Source of the DNA: Vitellaria paradoxa
Lineage: Eukaryota > Streptophyta > Magnoliopsida > Ericales > Sapotaceae
NCBI GenBank assembly: GCA_019916065.1
Contig: CM034241.1
Coordinates: 23,513,541-23,577,540 of the forward strand
Direction: 5' to 3'
Length of the DNA: 64,000 nucleotides
Part shown: positions 1 through 11,155 of the stretch, one piece after another
How the letters are laid out: every line of letters begins with the position of its first letter
Position numbering within the stretch: position 1 is the stretch's first letter
Notes under the pieces: generated by a model
Databases searched by the model: none
What the model saw: only the letters and a program-made list of their open reading frames with translations
Told to the model about the DNA's origin: nothing
Program-made: the position numbers and the translations under genes

Positions 1-271
1 CTAATTTGCATCTGTGTAACCTTGTACATGTGTATGACCATTATTTCGATACAATAAACCACATCTTGGTGCACCCTTTAGATATCTCAGAATACGAATA
101 ACTGCATCCCAATGACTTGTCCGAGGAGCTTCAAGAAACTGACTCACTACACTCGTAGTGAATGAAATATCTGGTCAGGTGACAGTTAGGTAGTTGAGCT
201 TCCCAACTAATTTGCGTTATTGACCAGTATCATCTAACAATTCCCCTTTATCTGCCAAAAGCTTTGTATTG

Positions 272-321
272 GGATCCATTGGGGGTCAATTGGTTGGGAT
301 CCATTGGGGGTCAATTGGTTT
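272..321. repeat. 25-bp tandem duplication inside the copia RT region
   Basis: The segment TTGGGATCCATTGGGGGTCA plus five bases occurs twice head to tail. The duplication lies in the degraded pol region and adds to its loss of frame. Confidence 0.8.
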
Positions 322-837
322 GGATCCTAGCAAATCGGTTTCAGATAGCAGATCAAGAATATATTTTCTCTGAGAAAGGGCGATCCCGTCATGTGATCTT
401 ACAATATCAATCTCCAAGAAATACTTTAGTGCACCCTAGATCGTTGGTGTTAAACTTAGTTTGAAGGAATATCTTAAGATCATAGATTCCTTGTTTCATC
501 ATCTCTTGTGATTATAATATCATCCACATAAACCAGCAACTAGATCTTTCCCTGAGAAGAATGACGGTAGAAAACAGAATGATCAACTCCGCACTGTATT
601 GATCCAAATTCGATCACTATAGCACTAAATTTGCCAAACCATGCTCGGGGAGATTGCTTTAGGTCATACAGTGACTTTTCAACTTGCACACTAGTTCAGA
701 CTCCCCCTGAGCAACAAAGTCAGGAGGTTGCTCTATATGCACTTCTTCAGTGAGATCCCCATGAAGGAAGGCATTCTTAATGTCAAGTTGATGAAGTGAC
801 CAGCAAAAGATGGCTGCAAGAGAAATGAGAAGAGGGA

Positions 838-1821
838 CTAATGTGATCTTGGCAACAGGAGAGAAGGTCTCTGAGAAATCAAGACATAGATTTGGGTGTA
901 TCCTTTGTCAACGAGTCGTGCTTTCAATCGATCAACTGAACCATTAGGAGAAACTTTGACATTATACACCCATCGACAACTAACTGTTGACTTACCAAGA
1001 GGTAGGGTAACCAAATCCCATGTATCATTGGCTCGAAGAGCTGACATTTCTTCTTCCATAGCATGACGACATCCGGAATGAGACAGGGCTTCAAGCACAG
1101 AGTGAGGAATAGAAATAGTGAACAAGGGGGTAACAAAGGCATGATATGATGGAGACAAGACTGTATAGGAAACAAAATTAGAGATAGGATGGGAGGTGCA
1201 AGTGCGTGTACCTTTTTGAATAGCAATTGGAAGATCAAGATCACAGAGTGCCGGTGCAGGACTAGGATCTAAAGACTGGAGAGGAGAAAGTGAAGAGCTT
1301 AAAACATCAGGGGAAGCCTTTGAAGTTGTCCGCTGTCTGGAGTAAACCTGCAAATCTGGACGAGAAAGACGAAAAGGAGAAATCATAGGTAGAGGGAGAC
1401 TCTCATTTACATCAGAGACAGAATAATCGTCAGAGAAGAAAGGGGTACTCTCGAAGAATGAGACATCAGCACATACAAAATATCTATGCAGAGAAGGACT
1501 ATAACATCGATGTCCTTTTTGTACGCAAGAATATCCTAGAAAGACACAGTTGAGAGCACGTGGATCAAGCTTATCAGTCCCACTGTCAAGTTGATGAACA
1601 AATGCAACACAGTCAAAGATTCGTGGAGGAAGAAGAAACAGCGGTGTCTTGGGAAATAATATAGAATAAGGGGAACAACCTTTCAAAACAGAGGATGGCA
1701 TTCTGTTAATTAGGCAACATGCTGTGAGAACTGCATCCCCCCAAAATATCTTTGGAACCTTCATGTGAAACATTAGACATCGAGCTGTTTCAATTAAGTG
1801 TAAATTTTTCCTCTTAGCCAC
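838..1821 (-). pseudogene. copia integrase C-terminal part joined to start of reverse transcriptase
   Basis: The 327-residue frame begins in the integrase core (ETARCLMF, then FWGDAVLTACCLINRMPS). It continues through the conserved RALNCVFLGYS block of copia integrase C-terminal regions and ends in the first RT motif (WDLVTLPLGKSTVSCRWVYNVK). It then loses frame near 870, where the TFSPVAKIT motif of copia RT is found in another frame. It is a relic of the polyprotein of the left retrotransposon, not a host gene. Its upstream continuation is broken by the hAT insertion at 1924-2763. Confidence 0.85.
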
Positions 1822-1923
1822 TCCATTTTGTTGAGTAGTGCGAGGTCAAGATAAGTGATGTAGCATGCCAAATGATATCATAAAGTCTGTGAAAGGCTTA
1901 GAAAGGTAATCCTTGACATTATC

Positions 1924-2763
1924 CAATGTTATTAAAATTTCGATTTAAATCTTAAAATCTTACGATTTTACGATGCTAGAAAGAGAAACCTTTTTCGATC
2001 TTACGTAAAATCTTAATAGGAATAAAATAGATAAAATCTCGATTTTAGAACATAAAATCAATAAATCTCGATTTTAGAACATAAAATCAATAAAATCTCG
2101 ATTTTATATGTGATTTTACCGATTTTAAAAATTAAATAACTTTTTTATAATTTTATCAAATAAAATATACTTTTATGATTTTTTTTCAAGTGATAGGCCA
2201 TAACTATTTCACTTGTTGTTGTTGTTGTTATTATTATTATTATTTTGTAGATTTTCTTTTATTCTATAACACTATTATTACCTATGCTATACTAGTTGAT
2301 GACAACGTGTATTGTTCCACTAAATTGACTACCGCATAGTTATGATGGAAATACCATTAATAAAATATTACAAATACAAATCAACTCCTACAAATAGTTA
2401 AGATAAAATGAAATTATCATTTTAATGTTAATTATATAAGTTAAAGGGCAAACGAAGTGTAGAACCATATATAGAATTTTTGTTGAACATTGTTGATAAT
2501 TTATTTTATTGATATAAATAATTTTTTATGCATGCATTTGCTTGATGCATTTATTTGCTCTCTTCTATTATTAATAGAATTCTTTGCTTATCAAAAAAAA
2601 AAAAAAAAAAAATGAAGCTTTAAATGAAGAATTGTAACATAATAGATTATGTTTTCACATTACAGGCATTTGGTAAAATCTTATGATTTTGCGATTCAAT
2701 TTTACAATTCGATTTTTTGGACCTCCACTGATTTTAAGTAAAATCTCAATTTTAACCACCTTA
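1924..2763. mobile_element. non-autonomous hAT-family transposon (840 bp) nested in copia integrase
   Basis: The ends are CAATGTTATTAAAATTTCG and, reverse-complemented, TAAGGTGGTTAAAATTGAG. These form an imperfect terminal inverted repeat whose first five bases both fit the hAT consensus YARNG. Flanking 8-mers are ACATTATC (1916-1923) and GCATTATC (2764-2771), an 8-bp target duplication with one mismatch. Removing the insert restores the integrase context on the minus strand (IKILQSDN before it, DNVKDYLSKPF after it). The interior is very AT-rich with no coding capacity. Confidence 0.82.
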
Positions 2764-2872
2764 GCATTATCACTTTGAAGAATTTTAATAGACACATCAA
2801 CTGAGTTTTTATTTCAAGACAAAATGATTGAAAAATAGAAAACAACTTTGAACGATCTTTCATTAAATAAAC

Positions 2873-3708
2873 CTATGTGAGTCTGGAAAAATCGTCAATA
2901 AAAGTAACAAAATACTTGAACCCTAACTTGGATACAACCCGACTAGGTCTCCATACATCTGAATGAACTAACTGAAAAGGACTTAAGGACCTATTATTGA
3001 CCCTAGGACTAAAGGAAGTACGGTGATACTTTCTTAATTGACAAGACTCGCAATCTAAAGACAAAAGCTGACTCAAACTAGGAACCATAAATTTCAACTT
3101 GTCTAAAGAAGGATGGCCCAATCGACAATAGATTTCAAACAGCGAGGTGGCAGTAGAATAAGTGATAGATGAAGAATTAGCCAGATAATAGAGTCCCTGA
3201 GCTTCATTCCCTTCTCCAATCTTCTTCTTTGTTTTCAAATCCTGGATAATCACAGAATCAGGAAAGAATGTCATTGAGTAATTTAATTGCTTGGTGAGTT
3301 TGCTCACAGAAAGAAGATTGAAAGATAAGGATGGAACATATAAGACTGAAGATAAGGACAAATTAGGGGATGGACAAATTTTACCAACACCTTTATAGGA
3401 TTAGATGAACCATTTGCTGTAGTGACATTAGGAATTGGAGAGCACTGAATATTAGAAAATAATGAAAAAATTCCAGACATATGGTCTGAAGCACTAGAGT
3501 CAATAACCCAAGTATGTGAAGAGATGGACATACAGGTAGTAGAATTACCTTGATGGGCTAAAGAAGCTATTGCAAGAGATGCCTGCTGAGCTGTTTGATA
3601 CTGGAGGAATCTGGCATACTCATCTCTTGAAAGAGTCATAGTTGATGATCCACCTGTGTTGATTTTTTCTGAAGAAGTAGGAACATCAGATGAAGCTACA
3701 TGAACCAT
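2873..3708 (-). pseudogene. copia protease, GAG-pre-integrase and integrase start (two frames)
   Basis: Two overlapping minus-strand frames (3708-3304 and 3361-2873) carry adjacent parts of one polyprotein. The first has the protease region TWVIDSSASDHMSG. Copia aspartic proteases have DSG at the catalytic site, so the second S is a likely inactivating change. The second frame has the GHPS...CESC zinc-binding part before integrase and HSDVW...TFIDDFSRLT of the integrase core. The join near 3390 needs a one-base frame change, and the frame ends in a TAG where the family has tryptophan. Confidence 0.8.
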
Positions 3709-3940
3709 ATGAGCTGGTTTCCCATGAAGATCCCAACAATTCTCCGTAACATGTCCAACACGATCACAATGAGAACATTTAGGTCTAATACCACGACCCC
3801 GTTCACCAGACTGGGATGGGGTCTTATAAACAGAACCTTGATTGTCAATGGAAGTTTGATTGATTAGGGCAGAACGTGCAGACTCAGAGTAGTGGTTGAA
3901 TCCTTAGATGATTCCTTAGAGGCAGCCCTCATATCCTAGA

Positions 3941-4534
3941 CTAAGTTTCTGCAAATGAGGGAAGAATAGCTTCACTAAGAATCTGGGCTTTTATGGGCTC
4001 AAACTCAGGATTTAGCCTTGCTAGGAAATGAAGTACTACCATTTGTTCTCTCTGCTTCTGCATCACATTGATATATGTTGATAAAGGTTGCAGAGAATTT
4101 AATTCTTCATGAACACGCTTCAGAGAAGCAAAATATTCCGTCACTGGTTTACCAGACTGCTGAAGTTGGAAGAATTCCATTGACAAGTCATACATTCGAG
4201 TGAGGTAACTGGAAAAAAAGAGACGTATGTATTCCCGTATATTCTTACATGTGTCAAGATGAGTACACATGTCAGCGATATTGGGCTCCATAGAATTCCA
4301 CAACAGACTAACAAGATGAGCATCTTCTTGGACCCAAGAATCATACTTAGAATCAGCTTCAGGGGGTCCAGATTCAGTCAAATGCTTTTGTTTTCCATAC
4401 CCTGTTAACGCAATTTTAATGGCTTTAGCCCATTGAATGTAATTTGTTCCATTAAACTTCCTTGTGGTTAACTGTTGAGGCATGGAAATTGAGCCACCAA
4501 TAAATTTCTGTTCAACCGACATCTCTGAAGCCAT
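3941..4534 (-). pseudogene. copia gag (UBN2-type) of the left retrotransposon
   Basis: A 197-residue open frame begins at the first ATG after the primer-binding site. It shows the plant copia Gag signature: an N-terminal FNGTNYIQWAKAIKIAL block around residues 28-44, the WNSM block, and the FFQLQQSGKPVTEYFASLK segment near residues 120-140. Gag would form the virus-like particle in the cytoplasm. The frame stops at 3941. In this decayed copy the CCHC knuckle (CSHCDRVGHVTENC, about 3790-3740) is only reached after further stops, so Gag is separated from its nucleic-acid-binding end. The family call is secure; function is lost. Confidence 0.85.
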
Positions 4535-5049
4535 TCAGGAACCAACTATAACAAACTACAGCAGCCGTTCTGGAATTTGGAACATAACAGTAGAGTTGAA
4601 GCACAACAGTGGACTCCGGAACCACAGATAGAACTAGAACACCAACATTGGAGCAGAGACTGAAGGAGAGAGATACACTGGCAGGCTCGCCAGAGGAGGA
4701 CGACATTGCCGAAGGATTGGCAGACTTCGACGGACGGACACGCTCCTACACGTGTCGGCGAGGCTCCTGCGCTTGGGCTTCACACGTTGACAGAAAGGCC
4801 ACGCGTGGGAGCACGTGAACACTATTCTGGCAACGGGACTCTGATGACACTGATTGCCTGAGACCGGCGATCTTCTTGGTGACTTTGAGTCTTTGAAACG
4901 ATGAGTGGTTCAAAGATGGGTAGACTTTTTGCTGATCGGCCAAGACTTCAATGGTCAGGTAGACCTGTATTGTGAAATGAAGAACAAGGACTTTGGTGGA
5001 ATTACGACTCTAGACTGGTGATGAATTTCCTAACCCGCTCTAATACCAA

Positions 5050-5224
5050 GTAAGACACGTGAATTGGGAGAATTTGTACACACCAGACTTGCTCCTAGTG
5101 TGTCAATTTATATACACTAAACAGTGACTGTACATATTACATTGGTGTCTTTTTGGATCACCAAGTGACTAGATACATTTCTCCCATTAACTATTATACT
5201 TAATTACATTTACATACATTAACA
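5050..5224 (-). repeat. putative 5' LTR of the left copia element
   Basis: On the minus strand a short LTR would start with TGTTAATG at 5224 and end next to the primer-binding site at 5048. The exact inner end is unclear: a CA terminus is seen at 5060, 11 bases from the PBS, and the bases at 5050 may be a mutated end. The partner LTR lies outside the window, so the boundaries cannot be checked by comparison. Confidence 0.4.
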
Positions 5225-5385
5225 TGAACTAGGGGAATTTTTGTATAACCAAAAAATAATGAGGGGTTTGAGTGAAATTTCTGAATGAGTGGGGGTGCCC
5301 TCACTAGCTACAATTGTACGTAGGTCCTCTTGTGTGCCTACACTGATCAGACACTTAAGAAAAAGATATTTTCATTACTTAGATG

Positions 5386-5475
5386 TCTATGAAATATAAT
5401 TATAACCAAACCAAACCAAACAAAACTATGTCTTTTCCCACTAGGTGGGGTCGGCTTCTATGAAATATAATTATA
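5386..5475 (-). mobile_element. 52-bp SINE-tail insertion (5405-5456) with perfect 19-bp target duplications
   Basis: TCTATGAAATATAATTATA occurs at 5386-5404 and again at 5457-5475. Between them lie 52 bases that, on the minus strand, begin AGCCGACCCCACCTAGTGGG and end in a TTTTGTTTGGTTTGG-type tail. GCCGACCCCA...GTGGG followed by a simple tail is a motif I recognise from the 3' end of plant Au-like SINEs. A perfect long target duplication and a simple-sequence tail are the marks of target-primed reverse transcription. The copy would be extremely 5'-truncated. Confidence 0.7.
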
Positions 5476-6430
5476 CTCTTGGGAAAAAAATAGAATCAAT
5501 TTATAAGATAAAAACAATTTGAATTTATATTTATTTAAAATTTTTAATTTGTTTTTAAATAGAATCTTTTAAAAAATGTATAAATAACTCATAAATGTAT
5601 TGGTTGTACAAAAATAAATTAGTAGTTTTTTTCATGTACATTTATAAAAATATATATTTATTTGTTGACATGTCCATGCTGTTTGGGATTAACATTTTAT
5701 TGAGTTGAGAATGTGTCCTTGTCATATCATGCTCAGATATTTTTGAAAATATACGTATCAGCCTATCCGTGTTTTGTCTTGCCAGTATTATGTGTTTGTA
5801 TTTGTGCTTGGGTTTTGGAGAATAAATAGAAAATGAATAATTGAAGACATCTCTGTCTTTCCAATCTCCCGCTATATGCTCTCTCTTATATATTTTTTCT
5901 TCTATATCTCGTTCCCTCATATATAAAGGATGAAAATTCGGTATGTTCATTTTTCATCATTTTTTCAACAGCATTCTATGTGAAGGTTGGATACCCCACC
6001 CTTTCTTTTCCATATTTTATCTACTGTTAATGTAAGATTATGAAGATGGAAAAAGGGTATTTGGAGTACGGCAAGACCTCTTGCGTTAAAGCTTACATGT
6101 AGTTCCTTTGCATTTGAACTTTACCATATGTTTTTTTTTTTTTAAATTTTCCATATTCAAGTGTGAAGGCTTGAATACCTTAAGTATTGGATATAAAATA
6201 TCCTTTTAGAATTCAGTGAACCAACTCCATAAATTAGTTTATTATGGACCCTTAGCTCCAAAAATCATCGAGTTGTCTTCATGGGCTATATGGATCCACT
6301 TAATCTTGCTGGCATATGATAAGTTCATAATTTCACACCCCCCCCCCCTTTCAAAAAAAAAAAAAAAAAGAAGACAAAACCAAATAAAAAACTCTGTATA
6401 TTTATTTAAATGGTTATGCTTGTATTGCAG
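5476..6430. other. AT-rich stretch upstream of the SmG exons
   Basis: No coding exon was recognised. The stretch includes a C-run followed by a long A-run near 6341-6370. It may be the intron upstream of the first visible SmG exon. I looked for the missing N-terminal SmG exon here and did not find it. Confidence 0.5.
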
Positions 6431-6727
6431 TCAAGTTGAATGCAAATCGCATGGTGGTTGGGACACTTCGTGGCTTTGATCAGTTTATGAATCTTGTGGT
6501 TGACAACACCGTGGAAGTGAATGGCAATGAGAAAACTGACATAGGCATGGTGGTGGGTACATGCCGTTAGGCCCTTTAACTAATTAGAATGTTGAGACTG
6601 TATTTTATATTTAGGCTCCCAATTATCTCAGCTTCTGAATTTCGTAGTCACTTTTCGGCTGCAGGTTATCAGAGGAAACAGTGTTGTCACTGTTGAAGCG
6701 CTAGAGCCAGTGAGCAGAGCGCAGTGA
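6431..6727 (+). CDS. small nuclear ribonucleoprotein G (SmG), last two exons only
   Basis: Two exons, 6431-6552 and 6665-6727, flank a 112-bp intron (6553-6664, GTGGGT donor, CTGCAG acceptor). Together they encode about 61 residues that are clearly SmG: KLNANRMVVGTLRGFDQFMN (Sm1 motif) followed by VDNTVEVNGNEKTDIGMV, then VIRGNSVVTVEALEPV (Sm2 motif) and a short SRAQ end before TGA. SmG is one of seven proteins forming the Sm ring on U1, U2, U4 and U5 snRNAs in the spliceosome. SmG proteins are about 80 residues, so roughly 20 N-terminal residues are missing. The acceptor TTGCAG at 6425-6430 and the phase-1 start fit a normal internal exon. The first exon may lie beyond the left retrotransposon, or this may be a 5'-truncated pseudogene. 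The visible part has no stop or frameshift. Confidence 0.85.
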
Positions 6728-7653
6728 GTGCAGATTGTGTTGGTGTTTGGTGGAATTTACTGCTTGCCAGCATACTTTCTTAGCAGGATGGAGGTGGTAG
6801 TACAAAAAGGAAGAGTGCTTTATTAAAAATAATTTTCGGAGTTCGATGGTAAAGATAACTGTAATGGATTCTCTGTGGAACTGACTTGTCTTCATTACCA
6901 CGTTATACAAGTTCGTAAGCTCTCTTACCTTGCTTGTGATACCAAATCTAGGACTGAGTAGTGAGCATGGATATTTATACGTGGGTATGTCATATATCCA
7001 TGCATGAGACTAGGATTTAGCGGTGGTGTTTCGTGTTCGGATTCTTAATTGTGTTTATGCTCTAGTATCTGAGAATTTAAGCAACTGTTTAAGTAGTTAT
7101 TTCATTTCAAAATTGGGACCCTGTCAATTTTGGGTTAATTTGTGTGTCGTGTTTGTATTTTTTCTCGGTAATTTTAGATTGTGTTATTACGTAGTGGCCT
7201 ATGTTTACATAGATAACTGCATTTCGTGGTTAGTTCATGGTTCATATAGGTTCGTCTCAGTTGAGTTGCAGGGGTTAGTCTGGGAAGCTTGGAACTATGG
7301 GCGGATCTAAACAAGGCCCTGATTTGAAAAATTACATTAAAATTTTATTAATGTTGTTTTTTTTTCTCTTATAAATTAGATTTTTTTTAATATTTTGTTC
7401 TCGTTGTATTTTTACTTTTATTTCTATTTATTTTAAAAATATAATTTTACTTTTACTGATTATTAATCGTGGGTCTGTCCTATTAAGAATTATACTTAAC
7501 TGCCACCTCAGCCATTTTGATATTGCATTTAAGCAAAACTGGTATGAATCGGGGAATTGGGTAAAATAAGAGTCATCAGATTGGGGGGAATGCTTATTGT
7601 AGTTTGTTGGATTATTTATTGATGCTGTAAGCTTAATGTAAACTCAAAATTTT
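6728..7653. other. 3' flank of SmG, no further gene seen
   Basis: This holds the likely SmG 3' untranslated region followed by AT-rich sequence. Open frames here (for example 7023-7310) have no recognisable domain and ordinary non-coding composition. Confidence 0.4.
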
Positions 7654-8179
7654 GGCTGCATTTGGTGCAACCAAAGTTGATAAAAATATTTGAAAATTTC
7701 TATAAAATTTTATACATTCTAGTCTTTTTAAAATTTAAAAAACGTTCAATATCTTTTCAAAAAAAAGTCAATAATTAGAATTTGGTTAATTAAATAGCAA
7801 AAATTTTTTTGCTATTCTCACCATAGACACCCAAATTATTAAATGATACTCACTTTAACTATTTTTTGTGGCGTTTTTAAAATCGTTCCAAAGGATTGTA
7901 GAAATTGTTTAGATGGAATCGCGCGATCAACTTTTGTTTAAACGATTTTTACAATCTGTTCGGACGGATTGTAGTGTAAAGAAATTATAATTACTTAAAA
8001 TTTTGAATCCGTCTAAACGGAAATTCAGTCCATCAAAATGAAAATATTACTATTTATCTTCAAAAAATATAGTTTGAGTTGTGTGTATCAAACGTAAAAA
8101 GTTTTGTAAATTATATTTTAATGTAAAAAATTTTTTCAAATCACGTTTTATCTCACTTTTTGGTGTGGCAAATGCAGCC
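7654..8179. mobile_element. terminal-inverted-repeat element (526 bp), MITE-like
   Basis: The ends GGCTGCATTTGGTGCAACCA and, reverse-complemented, GGCTGCATTTGCCACACCAA form a good terminal inverted repeat. The interior has AATCCGTCTAAACGG-like palindromic pieces and an AATCACGTTTTATCTCA stretch near the right end. That stretch also occurs in the elements at about 31608-32075 and 52070-52405, so the three look like one family. I see no clear target duplication. Confidence 0.6.
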
Positions 8180-9540
8180 TGCATCTGCCTAAAGGTGAGG
8201 GGGATGACCACTTGGCCCTGGGTTTGAATAGGGTGCCTATGCCGAGACTTGATCCTTTTGTCTAGTCCTCCTATTTTATATTTTGGTTGGTTTATTTGAG
8301 TGGAAATAAGGATTTTCTCAGCTTTAGGCACTCGCTCCTGTCCCAGTCCACACGGCACACCTCCTTTCGGACCTTTGTGGTGTTGTAGGGCCAGCTCCAG
8401 TTTAACGGGCTAAGGCAAGAGGCTTCATTTATGTAAAAATAATTTATTTAGTACAAAATATTTAAGAATTTTACTTCTAAGTTTTTGATATGCAAAATTA
8501 CTTATTAAAGTTTTTTATTCAAGATTCCTTAAAATACCATTTTGAGTGACTAATTGATAAGAATTAATCCACGTTTTATACAGTTATATTTATTAAGAAC
8601 TAATATTCCACATCTATTAGGGAATTTAATGAGTAAAAGTTGCAGAAAATATACAATTCTCAAATTGAATTTTAATTTTTGTTTCTTATACCAATATAGT
8701 TGATATTATTATAATAATTATTATTACTTTTGTCGTGTATAATACTTTAAAAATTAAGACTTTCAATGGTTTTTTTTTTTTTTTTGTGATCCGAAACTCT
8801 ACCGATTTATTGCTTTCAATAGGTATTTTAGAATTAGTTTAAATTTATAGGCTATTAATTTTTTTTTATGAAAGTAAAATGAAGTAGAGTGGATTTTAAT
8901 TTGTTTAGCTATGTAATATATATTTTTGATAAACAACCAATATTAATTAGTTCTTTTAACACATTGTTTATATAAATTTTGATTCGGGAAACATTTGGAG
9001 TTTTTCGTTAAAACTCATGTTTACAAATTACCACTAGGTAGTGTTAATTATTTTACTAGTGGATTTTTATTTTTGATTCATTCCTCCGATTAATATGAAA
9101 TAAAAAAATTTAAAAATTATATAGAAATTAAAGATTTGTGAATGTAAAGAACTCAAGAAAAAAAATTGAATTTTTATTGAAATAATTGAGGTTTAAAGAC
9201 CCTCTAAATTACAAATAATGAATAAATTTGTTTTTTGTTCGATTAATCTCCCTTTTTCATGAGACTTCCTCTATCTATAAATGGTCTTGGATAATTATCT
9301 ACCTAATCTCTAGATTTCTAGGTACGTCAAACAAGTCAAATTCAATTTGAGAGCCAAACTTCGTTTTGACTAAGTCGGTGATTTTTCAAATTATAATTTT
9401 TAATATTTTGGTTGTATTATTTGAATTTAGGCATTACTTGGTATGTCAAGGTGACTCTTTTCAAATAAGGAGATTTTCATATTGGTATTTAATTAATTTT
9501 TGAATTTCAAATTTAGTGATTAAAATTCATGTGCCAACGA
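8180..9540. other. AT-rich intergenic stretch
   Basis: No gene, RNA or complete mobile element was recognised. A GGGCCAGCTCC...GGGCTAAGGCAAGAGGC stretch near 8390-8425 resembles common transposon-end sequence in plants, but no partner end was found. Confidence 0.4.
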
Positions 9541-10060
9541 ATGCCCACTCGTGTTTCACACAAACAAATTTTGATTGAGTGATTCATAATAATTTGGCAT
9601 AGCAATTATAATAAACTTTACTTTCTTTTTTATAGGAGGAGGAATACATGCAACGTAATTTTTTTTGCTCAACAATTAGACCCTCATTTCATTGGATTGT
9701 ATAGTCCAAACCCATTTTTTTTCCCAAGTAATTGAGTTACTTGCTTTGTTGAGACCTATTTGGTCTTTTAATATTTATTATTTGGGCTTTTTATGCTAGC
9801 AAATGCCTTCTCGCGATTCACACAAACAAAATTTGATTTGTTTGATTCACGACAATTTGGCACCACAAGTGTAATAAACTCTTCTCTCTTTTTCAGAAGA
9901 GAAGGAATGCATATAGCCGGCTCTCTCTATCTCTCTCTCTCTCTTAGCTAACAATTGGACCTTTATTTCATTAGGTAGTATAATCCTAACTCATTTTTTC
10001 AAGTAATTGGGTTGCTTGTTTTGTTGGGACTTAATTGGGCCTTTTATGTTAGCCAAGTTC
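9541..10060. repeat. diverged tandem duplication with a unit of about 262 bp
   Basis: The unit beginning ATGCCCACTCGTGTTTCACA at 9541 is repeated, diverged, from about 9803 (ATGCCTTCTCGCGATTCACA). Both units contain ACACAAACAAA, an AATTTGGCA block, an AACAATTGGACC-like block and an AAGTAATTGGGTTGCTTG-like block. The start of a third unit (GGCCTTTTATGTTAGCCAAG) is visible near 10037. The function is unknown. Confidence 0.65.
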
Positions 10061-10369
10061 ATTTCAATGGTAGCTGTTTATTTTATTTAGGCTCGACTTT
10101 TATTGTTACTATTTTATTTATTTATTTTTATAACAATTTTGTATTTAGATGCAACTTGTTTAAGCCCATAATTAGACCTCATCTCCAAGTAATATTCATC
10201 CCAAAATTCAAATTTGCATCGGACTTGAATTTTTTTCTTTTTTTTTGCTTGAATTCATATTGGAAATCTTTATATATATATATTTACCAAATTGGACTTC
10301 TATACTTTTTTTTTCTTTGATTGATGTAGCCAATGAAGAAGAGTATTAATTCGGTGGAGATGATACATG

Positions 10370-10374
10370 ATCAA
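10370..10374. repeat. 5-bp target-site duplication, left copy (ATCAA)
   Basis: ATCAA directly precedes the left LTR; the identical ATCAA follows the right LTR at 18906-18910. Confidence 0.85.
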
Positions 10375-11102
10375 TGTCACGCCCCTAACATAATTGTCTG
10401 GGACGGACGGCATAAAAATTTAAAAACTAAATAAAAACAAATAAAATCTAATCCAAGATCAATTTACTATAAATTTTAATCATTAATGTATCCAAATTAT
10501 TCTTCATTCCCATATAAACTAATATTTGAATAGATCACCATCAATTTTATCAATAACATCATTCACTTTAACACTATTTCCAATGACCACATTTAAGGTC
10601 TGCACAAATAGAACAAATGTTATAACCATGTTTATAACTATTCAAATAATAATGTCATAAATATCAATACTAGACCCACCCTCCGGTCACACCACTTATA
10701 ATACTAATAATTTAACTCTTAATTAAGAAAACTAAACACAAATATTATCAATCATAGTTAAGACCGGATTCAAGTTACTCTAACTTAAGCTACCTACAAA
10801 TCCCACATCGGGAATCAGGTTATTGTAGTTCCTAAATTTATATCTTTTATTTCACAAGTAACTCATGAATCAAGCAGATAAACTGTACATCTCATCAATC
10901 AACGTCATAGTCACATTATATTAACATCTTAATATAAAAGAATATAGATGTAATCTCATGCAACAGGATGTGATGGAATGTAATGTCAATCCATATTCTC
11001 TAATCTCTATCTACTCCTAACCTTATCCTGAGAATAGTGATGCTTAGCAAAACATGCGGGGTCACCAATGGTACCGCTTATGCTTACGGTAAACGTATAT
11101 CT

Positions 11103-11155
<53 letters not shown>

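Larger units (their letters stand above)
1..5049 (-). mobile_element. Ty1/copia LTR retrotransposon, decayed, truncated by the left window edge
   Basis: Read on the minus strand, the domains run in copia order: gag (4534-3941), CCHC knuckle (about 3790-3740), protease (about 3510-3470), GAG-pre-integrase and start of integrase (3361-2873), rest of integrase (about 1915-1500), then reverse transcriptase from about 1075 to the left edge. A primer-binding site matching the initiator tRNA-Met pattern (TGGTATTAGAGC) lies at 5048-5037. The RT parts are recognisable: a QLDIKNAFLHGDL motif near 800-760 and a YVDD box near 535-520. The reading frame is broken many times. The protease active site reads DSS where the family has DSG, a frame change lies near 3390, a TGG-to-TAG nonsense sits just after DDFSRLT near 2873, and an 840-bp transposon interrupts integrase. 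RNase H and the 3' LTR would lie left of base 1. The element cannot encode its own transposition. Confidence 0.9.
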
